This document shows positions 14,458 through 21,643 of a DNA stretch of 21,643 nucleotides, in pieces. The DNA comes from DASZMJ01 sp035551935 (GTDB taxonomy: Bacteria > Planctomycetota > Planctomycetia > Isosphaerales > Isosphaeraceae): NCBI GenBank assembly GCA_035551935.1, contig DASZMJ010000114.1:1-21643 (forward strand). The letters run 5' to 3'. Below the pieces are notes generated by a model that ran no database searches, had not been told where the DNA came from, and saw only the letters and a list, made by a program, of their open reading frames with translations. The position numbers and the translations under genes are program-made. Each line of letters starts with the position of its first letter. The stretch's first letter is position 1.

Positions 14458-15024
14458 ATGCGACGAGTCATGCGAGGGGCCGCGGCCGGATGGATCTGCG
14501 TCGCGGCGATCGGCTGCCAGTCGGTCGGCCCGTTGACCGGCCGGACCGGGCCGGCGACGGGCTTCGCATACCGGTTCGGCACCGCCTCGCAAGGCTTCGC
14601 GGTGGCGCCGGCGGAGGTCAAGAAGGTCGTCGTCGAGGCGATGGGCGACGTGCGGGTCCACCGGGACCTGGAGACCGTCGAGCCCGACACCGGCGCCTGG
14701 ATCCTCGACGGCACGACGGCCGACGGCCGCAACGTCAAGGTGACGATCCGGCCGATGGGTGCCTTCACCGTCGTCACCGCCCGCGTCGGCCCCTTCGGCG
14801 ACGAGGCCCTCTCCAAGGGCATCCTCGACCGCATCGGCATCCGGCTCGGCACCCTCCCCCCCGGGGCCATCCCCGCCGAACCCCCCGCCGCCGAGCCCAC
14901 CTCCGTATTCAACCGCCCCAGCGCCACCGACCCGACCCTCATGCGCCACCAGACCGTCACCGGCTACCGCGATTCCCCCACCGACGACAGCTTCAGCCCC
15001 CAGCTCGTCCCCAAGCCGTTCTGA
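14458..15024 (+). CDS. DUF3568-type lipoprotein
   Basis: A 188-aa protein. ATG 14458 is chosen for GGAGGG 7 bases upstream and because it opens a lipoprotein signal: MRRVMRG, a short hydrophobic run, then AAIGC with C20 as the probable lipidated cysteine (the -3 Ala is a weaker lipobox residue). The body fits the DUF3568 pattern. A helix (APAEVKKVVVEAMGDV) comes first, strands with WILDGTTADGRNVKVTIRPMG next, and then TVVTARVGPFGDEALSKGILDRI, whose R-V-G-x-F-G-D core is the family hallmark. The last 50 residues or so are proline-rich and probably disordered. The function of the family is unknown. A frame extension to 14362 lacks a ribosome site and runs through the promoter candidate. Confidence 0.82.
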   Translation: MRRVMRGAAAGWICVAAIGCQSVGPLTGRTGPATGFAYRFGTASQGFAVAPAEVKKVVVEAMGDVRVHRDLETVEPDTGAWILDGTTADGRNVKVTIRPMGAFTVVTARVGPFGDEALSKGILDRIGIRLGTLPPGAIPAEPPAAEPTSVFNRPSATDPTLMRHQTVTGYRDSPTDDSFSPQLVPKPF

Positions 15025-15056
15025 CCCCGGCCCTCGCCGCCGACCGCCGGTCCGAC

Positions 15057-15585
15057 TTCGGCGTTGGGTTCGTTTGGTAAAAACGTCGCAACAGGCAATG
15101 CCCGTTGGCTTTCGGCGGTGGGTTCGTTTGGTCGACTCGCCGCAAGTGCGATCGGCGACGACCCCGCCGCAGCCCATTCTTCGGTTCGTTCCGCGCCGGT
15201 TCTGTGCCGTCGTCTCCTCCCCCGTCGCAGGCACGCTCCGCGTGCCGTCCGCCATAACCCAAGACTTTGATGGCGGGCGGACGGCACGCGGAGCGTGCCT
15301 GCGACGAAGCCAAGACTTTGATGGCGGGCGAACGGAACGCGGAGCGTGCCTGCGACGAAGAGCGGACGGCACGCGGAGCGTGCCTGCGACGAAGGATGTC
15401 GGAACGTTTTGCGCATCCTCTCCACATCCCCGTTCGGTTCGTTCCGCGCCGGCGGGATGAAGCCCGCAAAGTCTGCCTGGACCGTCCATTGTGACGTTCG
15501 GTTCGTTCCGCGCCGGGGTGTTGCCGCCGGTCGGACCCATTCGGGGACCTGGTCCCGGCCTTGAAGTGGGTTTGTTTCGGCACGC
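15057..15585. repeat. cluster of degenerate GGTTCGTT-type repeats
   Basis: Six related copies are recognisable. Two have the form TTCGGCG(T/G)TGGGTTCGTTTGGT at 15057 and 15111. Three identical TTCGGTTCGTTCCGCGCCGG copies lie at 15180, 15433 and 15497. A diverged copy (GTGGGTTTGTTTCGGC) lies near 15565. Neighbouring copies are about 54-70 bases apart, except where the other repeat set (15223-15391) interrupts. All six frames across the cluster encode low-complexity, Arg/Pro/Thr-rich products only, so I see no gene. Confidence 0.7.
15223..15391. repeat. tandem and inverted repeat set (one inverted, three direct copies)
   Basis: A 31-bp unit containing GGCACGCGGAGCGTGCCTGC occurs inverted at 15223-15253. 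Direct copies are at 15276-15306 (perfect complement of the first), 15327-15357 (two changes) and 15362-15391. The first two direct copies belong to a 51-bp tandem unit that also includes AAGACTTTGATGGCGGGCG (15260 and 15311). The first pair forms a long hairpin with a 22-base loop. Confidence 0.85.
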
Positions 15586-15899
15586 GAGGGCCTCGGGTTT
15601 CGGTGAACGCATTTCGAGAGCATGACGGGCGATTCGTTGTCGTTGCATGGTCGTCGGAGTTTGTCGGGGCGCGCACGAAGCCCCTCCCGAGAGCGGCCTC
15701 TCCCCCCAGGGCAAACGCATCTAATCTGCAAGTACCTAGCGGCAAAGAATTTACGACTGGTCATCGCACGTACATTCAAATGTAATCCCTTTGCCGGCAA
15801 AGACTTGCGAAGACCGTGCGTTAGCCCTGCCTCTCCCCCTTAGTTGGAATCCCGGCCGAAAACCGGCGGGAAATCCCGGCGGTTCCTTGAAGTGGGTCG
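15586..15899. other. non-coding stretch with a relatively AT-rich patch
   Basis: No convincing gene on either strand. Bases 15718-15790 are clearly less GC-rich than the rest of the window. The stretch contains small perfect palindromes: TACATT-CA-AATGTA (15771-15784) and TTTGCCGGCAAA (15790-15801). The composition change suggests a remnant of acquired DNA, but I recognise no insertion-sequence end. From 15840 a GC-rich stretch with short hairpins (CGGGAAATCCCG) leads to the next gene. Confidence 0.45.
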
Positions 15900-15971
15900 A
15901 TGGCCGACGAGGCGGGACCGTCCTTGACGGGGCCGAGGCCGGGGGACGGGATGGGGAAGGGGTGCGAGGTG

Positions 15972-16559
15972 ATGGAGACGGCGTGGGGCCCGGCGTTCCT
16001 GGAGAGGATGGTGGAGGCCGTGGAGGCGGTGCGCCGGCGGCTCCTGAGGGCGACGGCGGCCCTGGAAGCGGCCGGGGTGGCGTACGCGGTCGTCGGGGGG
16101 AACGCGGTCGCGACGTGGGTGGCCAGGGTCGATGAGGCCGCGGTCCGGAACACGCAGGACGTGGACCTGCTCCTGAGGCGGGCCGACCTCGACGCCGCCA
16201 CGGCGCCGCTGGCCGCGGCGGGGCTCCTTCGGCGGCACGTCGAAGGGGACGAGTTGTTCCTCGACGGGCCGGGGGCGAAGGCCCGCGACGCCGTCCGCAT
16301 CGTCTTCGCCAACGAGAAGGTCCGGCCCGAGTATGACGTGCCGGCGCCCGACGTCTCGGAGTCGGAATCGACCGGCCTGTACCGCGTCGTGACCTTGCCG
16401 GCCCTGGTGCGGATGAAGCTGACGTCGTTCCGCATCAAGGACAAGATGCACCTGCTCGATCTCATCGACGTCGGGCTGGTCGACGAGGGCTGGGTCGCGA
16501 CGCTCCCCCCCGCGCTCGGGTCGCGACTCCGGGGCCTGCTGGACGACCCGGAGGGTTGA
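15972..16559 (+). CDS. nucleotidyltransferase-fold protein (MNT/AbiEii-like)
   Basis: A 195-aa protein with the minimal nucleotidyltransferase pattern: VVGGNAVATW (G42-G43) followed by TQDVDLL, where D63 and D65 are the metal-binding pair. Enzymes of this fold transfer a nucleotide to RNA, protein or a small molecule. AbiEii-like members are toxins in abortive-infection or toxin-antitoxin systems. I chose ATG 15972 (METAWGPAFLERMVEAV) because helix 1 begins there and GAGG precedes it; 15900 and 15951 are alternative in-frame starts. No antitoxin-like HTH gene is adjacent: upstream is 950 bases of repeats, and downstream is an unrelated gene after 204 bases. The target is unknown. Confidence 0.75.
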   Translation: METAWGPAFLERMVEAVEAVRRRLLRATAALEAAGVAYAVVGGNAVATWVARVDEAAVRNTQDVDLLLRRADLDAATAPLAAAGLLRRHVEGDELFLDGPGAKARDAVRIVFANEKVRPEYDVPAPDVSESESTGLYRVVTLPALVRMKLTSFRIKDKMHLLDLIDVGLVDEGWVATLPPALGSRLRGLLDDPEG

Positions 16560-16763
16560 GGACGGGCGCGGAATCGGGCGGGTCCGGGATTTGCTGGGTG
16601 GAAGTGGAGGGACCTGGCGCTTATGATCGGAAGGGGCGGGGCGTCGGTTCACGAGCCTCGCCGCCGAATCGGCCTGCGCCGCTCGTCGTCTTCTTCCCCT
16701 CAACGGCGACGCGACGCCCTGGGACGCCGTGCCCACCTCCAAGCACCACGGGATGGTCTCGCC

Positions 16764-18419
16764 ATGCGTCGCCAACGCTCGAGGCTCGTGCGGATCCTGC
16801 GGGTCTGGTATCGGCGCGGCCTGTTGAGGATGGACCGGCGGACCCCGGAATGGCTGCGTTGGGCGATGCCCTGGGGCACCAGCCTCTCGCTCCACGGCCT
16901 GTTCCTGGTCCTGCTGGCCATCTTCGTCATCGCGCAGCGGCCCGGGGGCGATTCGACCGTCGCGATGCAAGGGCGGCTCGACCGCGGCGAGGACCTGACC
17001 TCGCTGGCGCCGGGGGACCGCTCGGGCGACCCGTTCACGAAGCTCGACTCGGACGAGCCGCCGTCGCTGGCGCTGAGCCCGGCGGACATCGACCCGATGA
17101 AGTCGAACCAGCCGGAGCTGCCGCCGAACTTCCGGCTCGGGCCCGATATCCAGCTCACCCCCCCCGGCGGCTCGACCTCGGCGCCGAAGTCCGCGGCCGG
17201 CAACGCGACCGCGGCGGGCAAGGGGGAAGGCGCCGGCGCCGGGGACAAGGCGCTCATGGCCCCGTTCTCGGGGCGGTCGGCGGCCGAGAAGGCCAAGCTG
17301 GTGCGTCGGGAAGGCGGGAGCGTCAAGTCGGAAGCGGCCGTCGAGCGCGGGCTCGACTGGATCTTCCGCCATCAGCGCAAGGACGGCGGCTGGAGCCTCG
17401 ACACCACCGGCCTCTGCCCCGGCAACGCCATCTGCCCGCCGGTCGAGTGCGTCGATTCCGACACCGGCGCCGTCGGCCTGGCGCTGTTGCCGATGCTCGC
17501 CGCGGGGCACTCGCACACGGAGGCGGGCCCGTATAAGGACTGCATCGACCGGGGCCTCCGCTGGATCGTCCGCGCCCAGCGCAAGGACGGCGACACCTGG
17601 GTCGGCGGCGGCGCGCACACCCACCTCTACAGCCACGCGATCGCCACGATGGCCCTCTGCGAGGCGTACGGCCTGACCCGCGACCCGCGGCTCAAGGACC
17701 CGGCGCAGCGGGCCGTCAACTTCATCGTCAACTCGCGCGACCGGCTCAACGGCGGCTGGCGGTACGAGCCCGGGGCGCCGGGGGACACCTCGGTGCTCGG
17801 CTGGCAGATGATGGCGCTTCGCAGCGCGCGGTTGGCGGGCCTGACGGTCTCGAAGCGGACGATCTCCGACTGCGTGAAATACCTCAACTCGGCCGCCGTG
17901 GACGAGGACGGGGTGTTCTACTGCTACATGCCGGGCCTGCCCCTCGGCCCGACGATGTCGATGACCGCCGAAGCCCTGCTCTGCCGCCAGTACCTCGGCT
18001 GGGACCGCGACACCCCGGCGCTCGTCAAGGGGGCGGGACAGATCGCGGCCCACTTGCGCGAGTCGCGCGAGCGGAACATCTATTACTGGTATTACGCGAC
18101 CCAGCTCCTGCACAACATGAAGGGCAAGGACTGGGAGGAGTGGAACGGCCGCATCCGCGAGGGACTCATCGGCCTCCAGGTCGCCGGCACCGGCTGCGAC
18201 CGTGGGAGCTGGGATCCGCTCGCTCCCCAGCCGGATCGTTGGGGCTCGCGCGGGGGGCGGCTGTTCCAGACCTCGCTGTCGATCCTGACCCTCGAGGTCT
18301 ACTACCGCTACCTGCCGCTCTACCGCGACGACGCCCCGATGGCCCGCATCGGCACCCCCGAGGCCCCCGCCAACCGGCCGCCGCCGGTCGACGAGGCGCC
18401 GACGGGCTCGGGGCGCTGA
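16764..18419 (+). CDS. membrane-anchored terpene-cyclase-fold (alpha/alpha toroid) repeat protein
   Basis: A 551-aa protein from ATG 16764, with a weak GGGATGG upstream; M23 at 16830 is an alternative start. A basic N-terminus leads to one membrane span (about residues 37-56) that contains S40-x3-H44 followed by Gly, the arrangement found in the TonB membrane anchor. A Pro/Gly/Asp-rich linker covers about 60-180. The C-terminal two thirds is a toroid of helical repeats with QW-like elements, RGLDWIFRHQRKDGGWS, RGLRWIVRAQRKDGD and VNFIVNSRDRLNGGWRYEPG, as in squalene-hopene cyclase. The catalytic DxDD acid motif is not evident (only DSDTGAVGL), so cyclase activity is doubtful. Several Cys residues (LCPGNAICPPVEC) may form disulphides outside the membrane. 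Function unknown; a binding or scaffold role is inferred. Confidence 0.85.
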   Translation: MRRQRSRLVRILRVWYRRGLLRMDRRTPEWLRWAMPWGTSLSLHGLFLVLLAIFVIAQRPGGDSTVAMQGRLDRGEDLTSLAPGDRSGDPFTKLDSDEPPSLALSPADIDPMKSNQPELPPNFRLGPDIQLTPPGGSTSAPKSAAGNATAAGKGEGAGAGDKALMAPFSGRSAAEKAKLVRREGGSVKSEAAVERGLDWIFRHQRKDGGWSLDTTGLCPGNAICPPVECVDSDTGAVGLALLPMLAAGHSHTEAGPYKDCIDRGLRWIVRAQRKDGDTWVGGGAHTHLYSHAIATMALCEAYGLTRDPRLKDPAQRAVNFIVNSRDRLNGGWRYEPGAPGDTSVLGWQMMALRSARLAGLTVSKRTISDCVKYLNSAAVDEDGVFYCYMPGLPLGPTMSMTAEALLCRQYLGWDRDTPALVKGAGQIAAHLRESRERNIYYWYYATQLLHNMKGKDWEEWNGRIREGLIGLQVAGTGCDRGSWDPLAPQPDRWGSRGGRLFQTSLSILTLEVYYRYLPLYRDDAPMARIGTPEAPANRPPPVDEAPTGSGR

Positions 18420-18523
18420 CGCGGCCGACCCATCGAGGAATGATCGGGCCGACTCCCTACGGAGTCGTCCGGAGGGCTCAACTCTCGGCGTGGTCGGTCT
18501 TCTTCGAAAGAAGGTTCCAGCCC

Positions 18524-18667
18524 CGCGATGCCGTATCCTACGAAATCGCCTGGAGGGCTCGTCGTTCGTAGGGTCCGCTCTTGCGGACCGATCTTCTTCC
18601 GGCACAAGGGGAGCGGTCCGCAAGAGCGGACCCTACGAAGAGCGATCCTTGCACGCGATGCCGTATC
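18524..18667. repeat. long palindrome flanked by 14-bp direct repeats
   Basis: Arms 18565-18590 and 18614-18639 are a perfect 26-bp inverted repeat with a 23-base loop. Each arm contains an inner hairpin, GGTCCGC-TCTT-GCGGACC in the left arm. CGCGATGCCGTATC occurs on both sides, at 18524-18537 and 18654-18667. The right copy reaches into the stop codon of the gene at 18666. The remaining intergenic bases from 18420 hold only a short hairpin, GACTCC-CTAC-GGAGTC (about 18450-18465). Confidence 0.85.
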
Positions 18668-19448
18668 AATCGGGGTAGAACTCGTTCTTGTAGACGACCA
18701 ACTGGAGCAGCACCAGTCCCTTGGGGGCGGCGGTGTCGGCGAGGTAGAAGACGAGGTCGCCGCGCTTCAGTTGCGAGGACAGGCCCATCGTCACCAGGCT
18801 CATCGACAGGCCGCCGGCCGGGTTGGCCGGGACGACGGTGGCCCAGTTGTTGTTGCCGAGGCCGAGCTGGATTCCCGGCGGGACGATGTTGACCATCGGG
18901 CCGACGATCTGCATCTGCGACGGCCGGGGGTTGGTCATCAGTGGGCCGTTGGCGGCGCCGAACATCGGCTGGTACATGTTCTGGAAGAGGTTGGCCTGGA
19001 TCGACACGTTCGGCAGGATCTGGACCATCGACGGCGAGAACATCGCCGGCCGCACGAGGTCGCGCGCCGCGCCCTGGTACACGTCGACGTGGTTGGTCTG
19101 GAGGCGGTTGGAGCCCTGGTCGATGCCGTTGGCCTCGATCAAGGCGTCGGCCTTGATCCGGTCGACGGTGATCGGCCAGCGCATCAGGAACAGGCCGATG
19201 TCGGGGACGGAGACGGGGTACTGGAAGCCCCGGTCGTTCTGGAGGACGATCCACTTCGGCGAGGCCGACAGCACGTAGGCCCAGCCGGCGCGGGGGACGT
19301 TCGGGGCGACCGTGTCGACGTCGGCCGGCCCGGCGACCTGCGCCCTGGCCCGGGCCACGATCCCCGGGGGCGTCGGCCCGCCGATGCCCAGCAGCGCCAG
19401 CCCCAACATCCCCGCGGCCCACGTCCGGCTCCGGCTCCGGCTTCGCAT
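18666..19448 (-). CDS. exported protein of unknown function
   Basis: A 260-aa protein. ATG 19448 is chosen because it opens a signal peptide (MRSRSRSRTW, then AAGMLGLALLGIGG) with probable cleavage after ARA-Q near residue 36, and GGGGGA lies about 8 bases upstream. An upstream ATG at 19502 adds no recognisable sequence. The mature protein has a strand-rich start (GWAYVLSASPKWIVLQNDRGFQYPVSV) and a central Asn/Gln/Pro/Met-rich segment (QNMYQPMFGAANGPLMTNP). It ends in DLVFYLADTAAPKGLVLLQLVVYKNEF. No domain or active site is recognised. It is likely periplasmic or surface-located, from the signal peptide alone. It follows the cytochrome gene on the same strand after 183 bases. Confidence 0.78.
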   Translation of the reverse strand: MRSRSRSRTWAAGMLGLALLGIGGPTPPGIVARARAQVAGPADVDTVAPNVPRAGWAYVLSASPKWIVLQNDRGFQYPVSVPDIGLFLMRWPITVDRIKADALIEANGIDQGSNRLQTNHVDVYQGAARDLVRPAMFSPSMVQILPNVSIQANLFQNMYQPMFGAANGPLMTNPRPSQMQIVGPMVNIVPPGIQLGLGNNNWATVVPANPAGGLSMSLVTMGLSSQLKRGDLVFYLADTAAPKGLVLLQLVVYKNEFYPD

Positions 19449-19631
19449 CGTCTCGTCCCCCGTCGCGCGACCCTTACTTCGAGGTAGACCGCGTCCGGCC
19501 ACGCCCCCATTCTAGCACGCCCGACCCGAGAGGGAGAAGGGCGGAGTCACGAGCGCGGGGTGCCGAGTCGGCAGCCCTGCCCCGCGGAAGCGGGGCGAGC
19601 GCAACGGGACCGAACCACGCGGTCGATCCGG

Positions 19632-21643
19632 CTACGGTCCGGCTCGGGCCGCCGCGGCGGGGGCGGGGGCGGGGGCGAGGGATTCGAGGTAGTCGAGCAG
19701 GGAGGCGAAGTCGTCGACGCTGAGGTTGGCGGCGAGCCCCTCGGGCATCAGGGACTTGGGGCTCTGGCCGCGCTCGTCGATCTCGGCGACGGGGATCGTC
19801 TGCTCCTGCGCGGCGGCGTTGCGGACGACGACGGCCTCGGGGGTCTCGCGGACGACGAAGCCCTCGACCTGCCGGCCGTCCTTCAGGGCGAGGAGGTTGG
19901 TCGTGTATCCCTTGGCGATCACCTTGCTCGGCACGAGTACTTGCTCGGCCAGGTCGCGGCGGCGATAGGTCTGGGCGACGGCGCCGAGGAACGGCCCCTT
20001 GGACGGCTCGCCGGCGCGGACGGTGTGACATGTGACGCAGCTCAGCTCGGTGAAGAGGCGCTCGCCGCGACGGGCGTCGCCGCGCGTCTTGGCCGCGAGG
20101 TCGAGGGCCTCGGCCAGGGGCATCGTGCCGATCCGAGGCCGCGAGTCCTCGGAGCCGGGCCGGACGGCCTCGAAGAGGCGGGTGCGCTGGATCGACCAGA
20201 CGGCCACGTCGTCGGCGGCCGTCAAGGTGATGCGGACGAACTTCGCCGGGCTCGGCCTCAGGACGATCCGGGTCGCGGGGCCGGTCCCCTTGCCTTCGGC
20301 GACGGGGTCGCCCCAGGTCGACCCGTCGGTCGAGACCTGGACCTTGTAGCCGCGCGGCGAGGTGTCGCCCTGGAAGCCGCCGGGGGAGTCGAGCTGGATC
20401 TCGCCGAGCGTGACGGCCTCGGGCAGCTCGACCTGGAACCACATGCCGACTTCTTGCGGCGTCCCCGTGTCCCAGCGGACGAAGCCGGGGCTGTTGATCG
20501 CGAAGCCGGCGTACTCGGCGTTGTGGCTGGCCGTGACCTTCCAGTCGGGCCGGTAGCGGAGGGCGCCGGGCAGGCTCGACTCGAGCTCGGCGACCGTCCA
20601 GGGGAAGCTGCGCCCCTTGGCGGCGGCGCGGGCCTTGGCGACCTCGGCCGGTCGCACGAGCGCCGCCGAGTTGCCGAAGGCGTTGCGGACGTAGGAGGCG
20701 ACCGACGCGATCCACTCGTCGTCGTTGCTCCCCATCGGCGCCATGAGCGACGGGTAATTCTTGTCGTCGATCGGCCCGACCAGGCCGTTGAGGAGGACGT
20801 CGGCCACGTAGTCGCGATGGCCGAGGACCCGGCTCGACCCCGCCAGCGGCGGGGCCATCGTCGTGCCCGCCGGGGCGCCGGCGAGGGGGGCGCCCTTGCC
20901 GTCGATGCCGTGGCAGGAGATGCAAAGCTCTTTATAGATCATCGAGCCGCGGCCGAGCAGCTTCCGCTCCTCGGCCGAGAACCGGAAGCCGGCGAACTCG
21001 TTGCCCCCCCCTTGCCCCTGCAACACCTGGCCGCCGAGCTCGCGCACCCCGCGCGATCGGCTCACGTCGATCGTCGCCTTGGTGACCGCCGCGGCGTCGG
21101 GGACCTTCAGGTGATTGAGGGTCAGGAGGGCCTGGATCGCGACCTCCGGGTCCTTGTCCTTCGTCGAGGGCCGCACGTCCGAGGCGATGGACTGGTCGCC
21201 CGCCTCGTAGAGCGACTCGGCCAGTCGGATGCCCTGGACCCGCATCTTGGGGTCCTTGCTGGCGATGGCCTCGCGCACGAGGGTCGAGTCGAGGGCGCCG
21301 AGCCCCTCGAGGGTCCAGAGCGCGTGGAATCGTGCCGGTGGGTTCGACGACGAGCGGGCCATCGCTTGCAACGCGGGCACGACGCTCCTGTCCTGCTTCA
21401 GGACGAGGAGCTTCTGCGCCTGGTCGCGCCACCAGCCGTTGGGGTGGTCGAGGTGCTTGACGAGCTGCGCCGGCGTCTCGTCGAGCATCCGGGGCCGGGT
21501 GCGGTCGGGCTCCATCGCCTCGTACCGGAGCCGCCAGATGCGGCCGTGCCGGACGACCCTGTCGAGCCCGTACTGCTGGACCTTCTTACGGAGATAAGAA
21601 CCTTCGTTGACCCAGGTCCCCTCCTGGATGATGCCGCGGTACA
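19632..21643 (-). CDS. PVC-type dihaem cytochrome with HEAT and discoidin domains (5' end outside window)
   Basis: The frame is open from the right edge to TAG 19634-19632. It reads through an internal ATG at 21515 with clearly coding residues before it (YRGIIQEGTWVNEGSYLRK, then VRHGRIWRLRYEAMEPDRTRP), so the true start lies outside the window. Visible order: the end of a probable N-terminal beta-propeller; HEAT-like repeats (HLDHPNGWWRDQAQKLL, ARFHALWTLEGLGALD); a cytochrome c module with CISCH (20924-20910); an F5/8-type C (discoidin) domain (TASHNAEYAGFAINSPGF...YKVQVSTDGSTWG); and a second cytochrome c module with CVTCH (20039-20025) and a possible Met ligand in SLMPEGL. The C-terminus is Ala/Pro-rich. 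Such proteins are abundant in planctomycetes and are thought to couple sugar or polysaccharide oxidation to electron transfer in the periplasm. The substrate is unknown. Confidence 0.92.
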   Translation of the reverse strand, partial: YRGIIQEGTWVNEGSYLRKKVQQYGLDRVVRHGRIWRLRYEAMEPDRTRPRMLDETPAQLVKHLDHPNGWWRDQAQKLLVLKQDRSVVPALQAMARSSSNPPARFHALWTLEGLGALDSTLVREAIASKDPKMRVQGIRLAESLYEAGDQSIASDVRPSTKDKDPEVAIQALLTLNHLKVPDAAAVTKATIDVSRSRGVRELGGQVLQGQGGGNEFAGFRFSAEERKLLGRGSMIYKELCISCHGIDGKGAPLAGAPAGTTMAPPLAGSSRVLGHRDYVADVLLNGLVGPIDDKNYPSLMAPMGSNDDEWIASVASYVRNAFGNSAALVRPAEVAKARAAAKGRSFPWTVAELESSLPGALRYRPDWKVTASHNAEYAGFAINSPGFVRWDTGTPQEVGMWFQVELPEAVTLGEIQLDSPGGFQGDTSPRGYKVQVSTDGSTWGDPVAEGKGTGPATRIVLRPSPAKFVRITLTAADDVAVWSIQRTRLFEAVRPGSEDSRPRIGTMPLAEALDLAAKTRGDARRGERLFTELSCVTCHTVRAGEPSKGPFLGAVAQTYRRRDLAEQVLVPSKVIAKGYTTNLLALKDGRQVEGFVVRETPEAVVVRNAAAQEQTIPVAEIDERGQSPKSLMPEGLAANLSVDDFASLLDYLESLAPAPAPAAAARAGP

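Noticed and set aside
15057..15516. Possible CRISPR array
   Set aside because: Repeats are few, degenerate and irregularly spaced, with a different repeat family inserted and no cas genes in the window.
15025..15800. Many small open frames with Thr-Asn-Pro or Arg-Gly-Ala-Cys-Leu-Arg-type repeats
   Set aside because: They are translations of the intergenic repeats; no ribosome sites, and all frames look alike.
16623..16763. N-terminal extension of the toroid protein from ATG 16623
   Set aside because: The added 47 residues are Arg/Ser-rich without pattern and would push the membrane anchor inward; the start at 16764 gives a normal anchor position.

Overview
The window is high-GC bacterial DNA from a planctomycete, most likely the Isosphaeraceae group (Singulisphaera/Paludisphaera type). 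This is inferred from gene families, not from a marker gene. Family cues include a PVC-type multidomain CxxCH cytochrome, a toroid-repeat protein of the squalene-cyclase fold with an N-terminal membrane anchor, a DUF3568 lipoprotein, a SWIM/SNF2 pair, and several families of palindromic intergenic repeats. No rRNA, tRNA or CRISPR array was found.

Left part (1-4976, mostly + strand): the 3' end of an IS630-like transposase enters from the left edge. It is followed by an exported protein of unknown function with a Tat-like signal (361-1140), a GT4 glycosyltransferase (1268-2527) and a YfhO-family multi-membrane-span protein (2550-4976). The last two look like a surface-glycan pair.

Centre (4973-11493, - strand): reading right to left, there are two tandem universal stress proteins, a 1035-aa SNF2-family helicase, a small membrane protein, a 137-aa protein of unknown function and a SWIM zinc-finger protein. 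The last two overlap by 4 bases. Two perfect palindromes sit inside this run. A nested palindrome at 4871-5054 forms the C-terminal ends of both the SWIM gene and the convergent YfhO gene. The helicase Shine-Dalgarno lies inside an inverted repeat. Upstream of the stress-protein genes, a near-consensus promoter, a hairpin and a textbook intrinsic terminator define a transcript of about 73 nt. It is either a small RNA or an attenuated leader and is the best candidate here for an undescribed element.

Right-centre (11801-15024): a secreted coiled-coil protein with a Met/Gly-rich segment faces an HtrA/DegP protease across a shared 18-bp terminator hairpin. The protease gene diverges from a DUF3568 lipoprotein gene. 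Similar TTGACC...TTAG promoter-like pairs precede the genes at 361 and 14458.

Repeat-rich gap (15025-15971): about 950 bases without a convincing gene. It holds one degenerate GGTTCGTT-type repeat cluster, one tandem/inverted repeat set and a relatively AT-rich patch.

Right part (15972-21643): an orphan minimal-nucleotidyltransferase-fold gene, then the toroid protein, whose membrane anchor carries a TonB-like S-x3-H motif. A long palindrome flanked by 14-bp direct repeats follows. Last come an exported protein of unknown function and, running off the right edge, the C-terminal two thirds or so of a PVC-type dihaem cytochrome with HEAT and discoidin domains.
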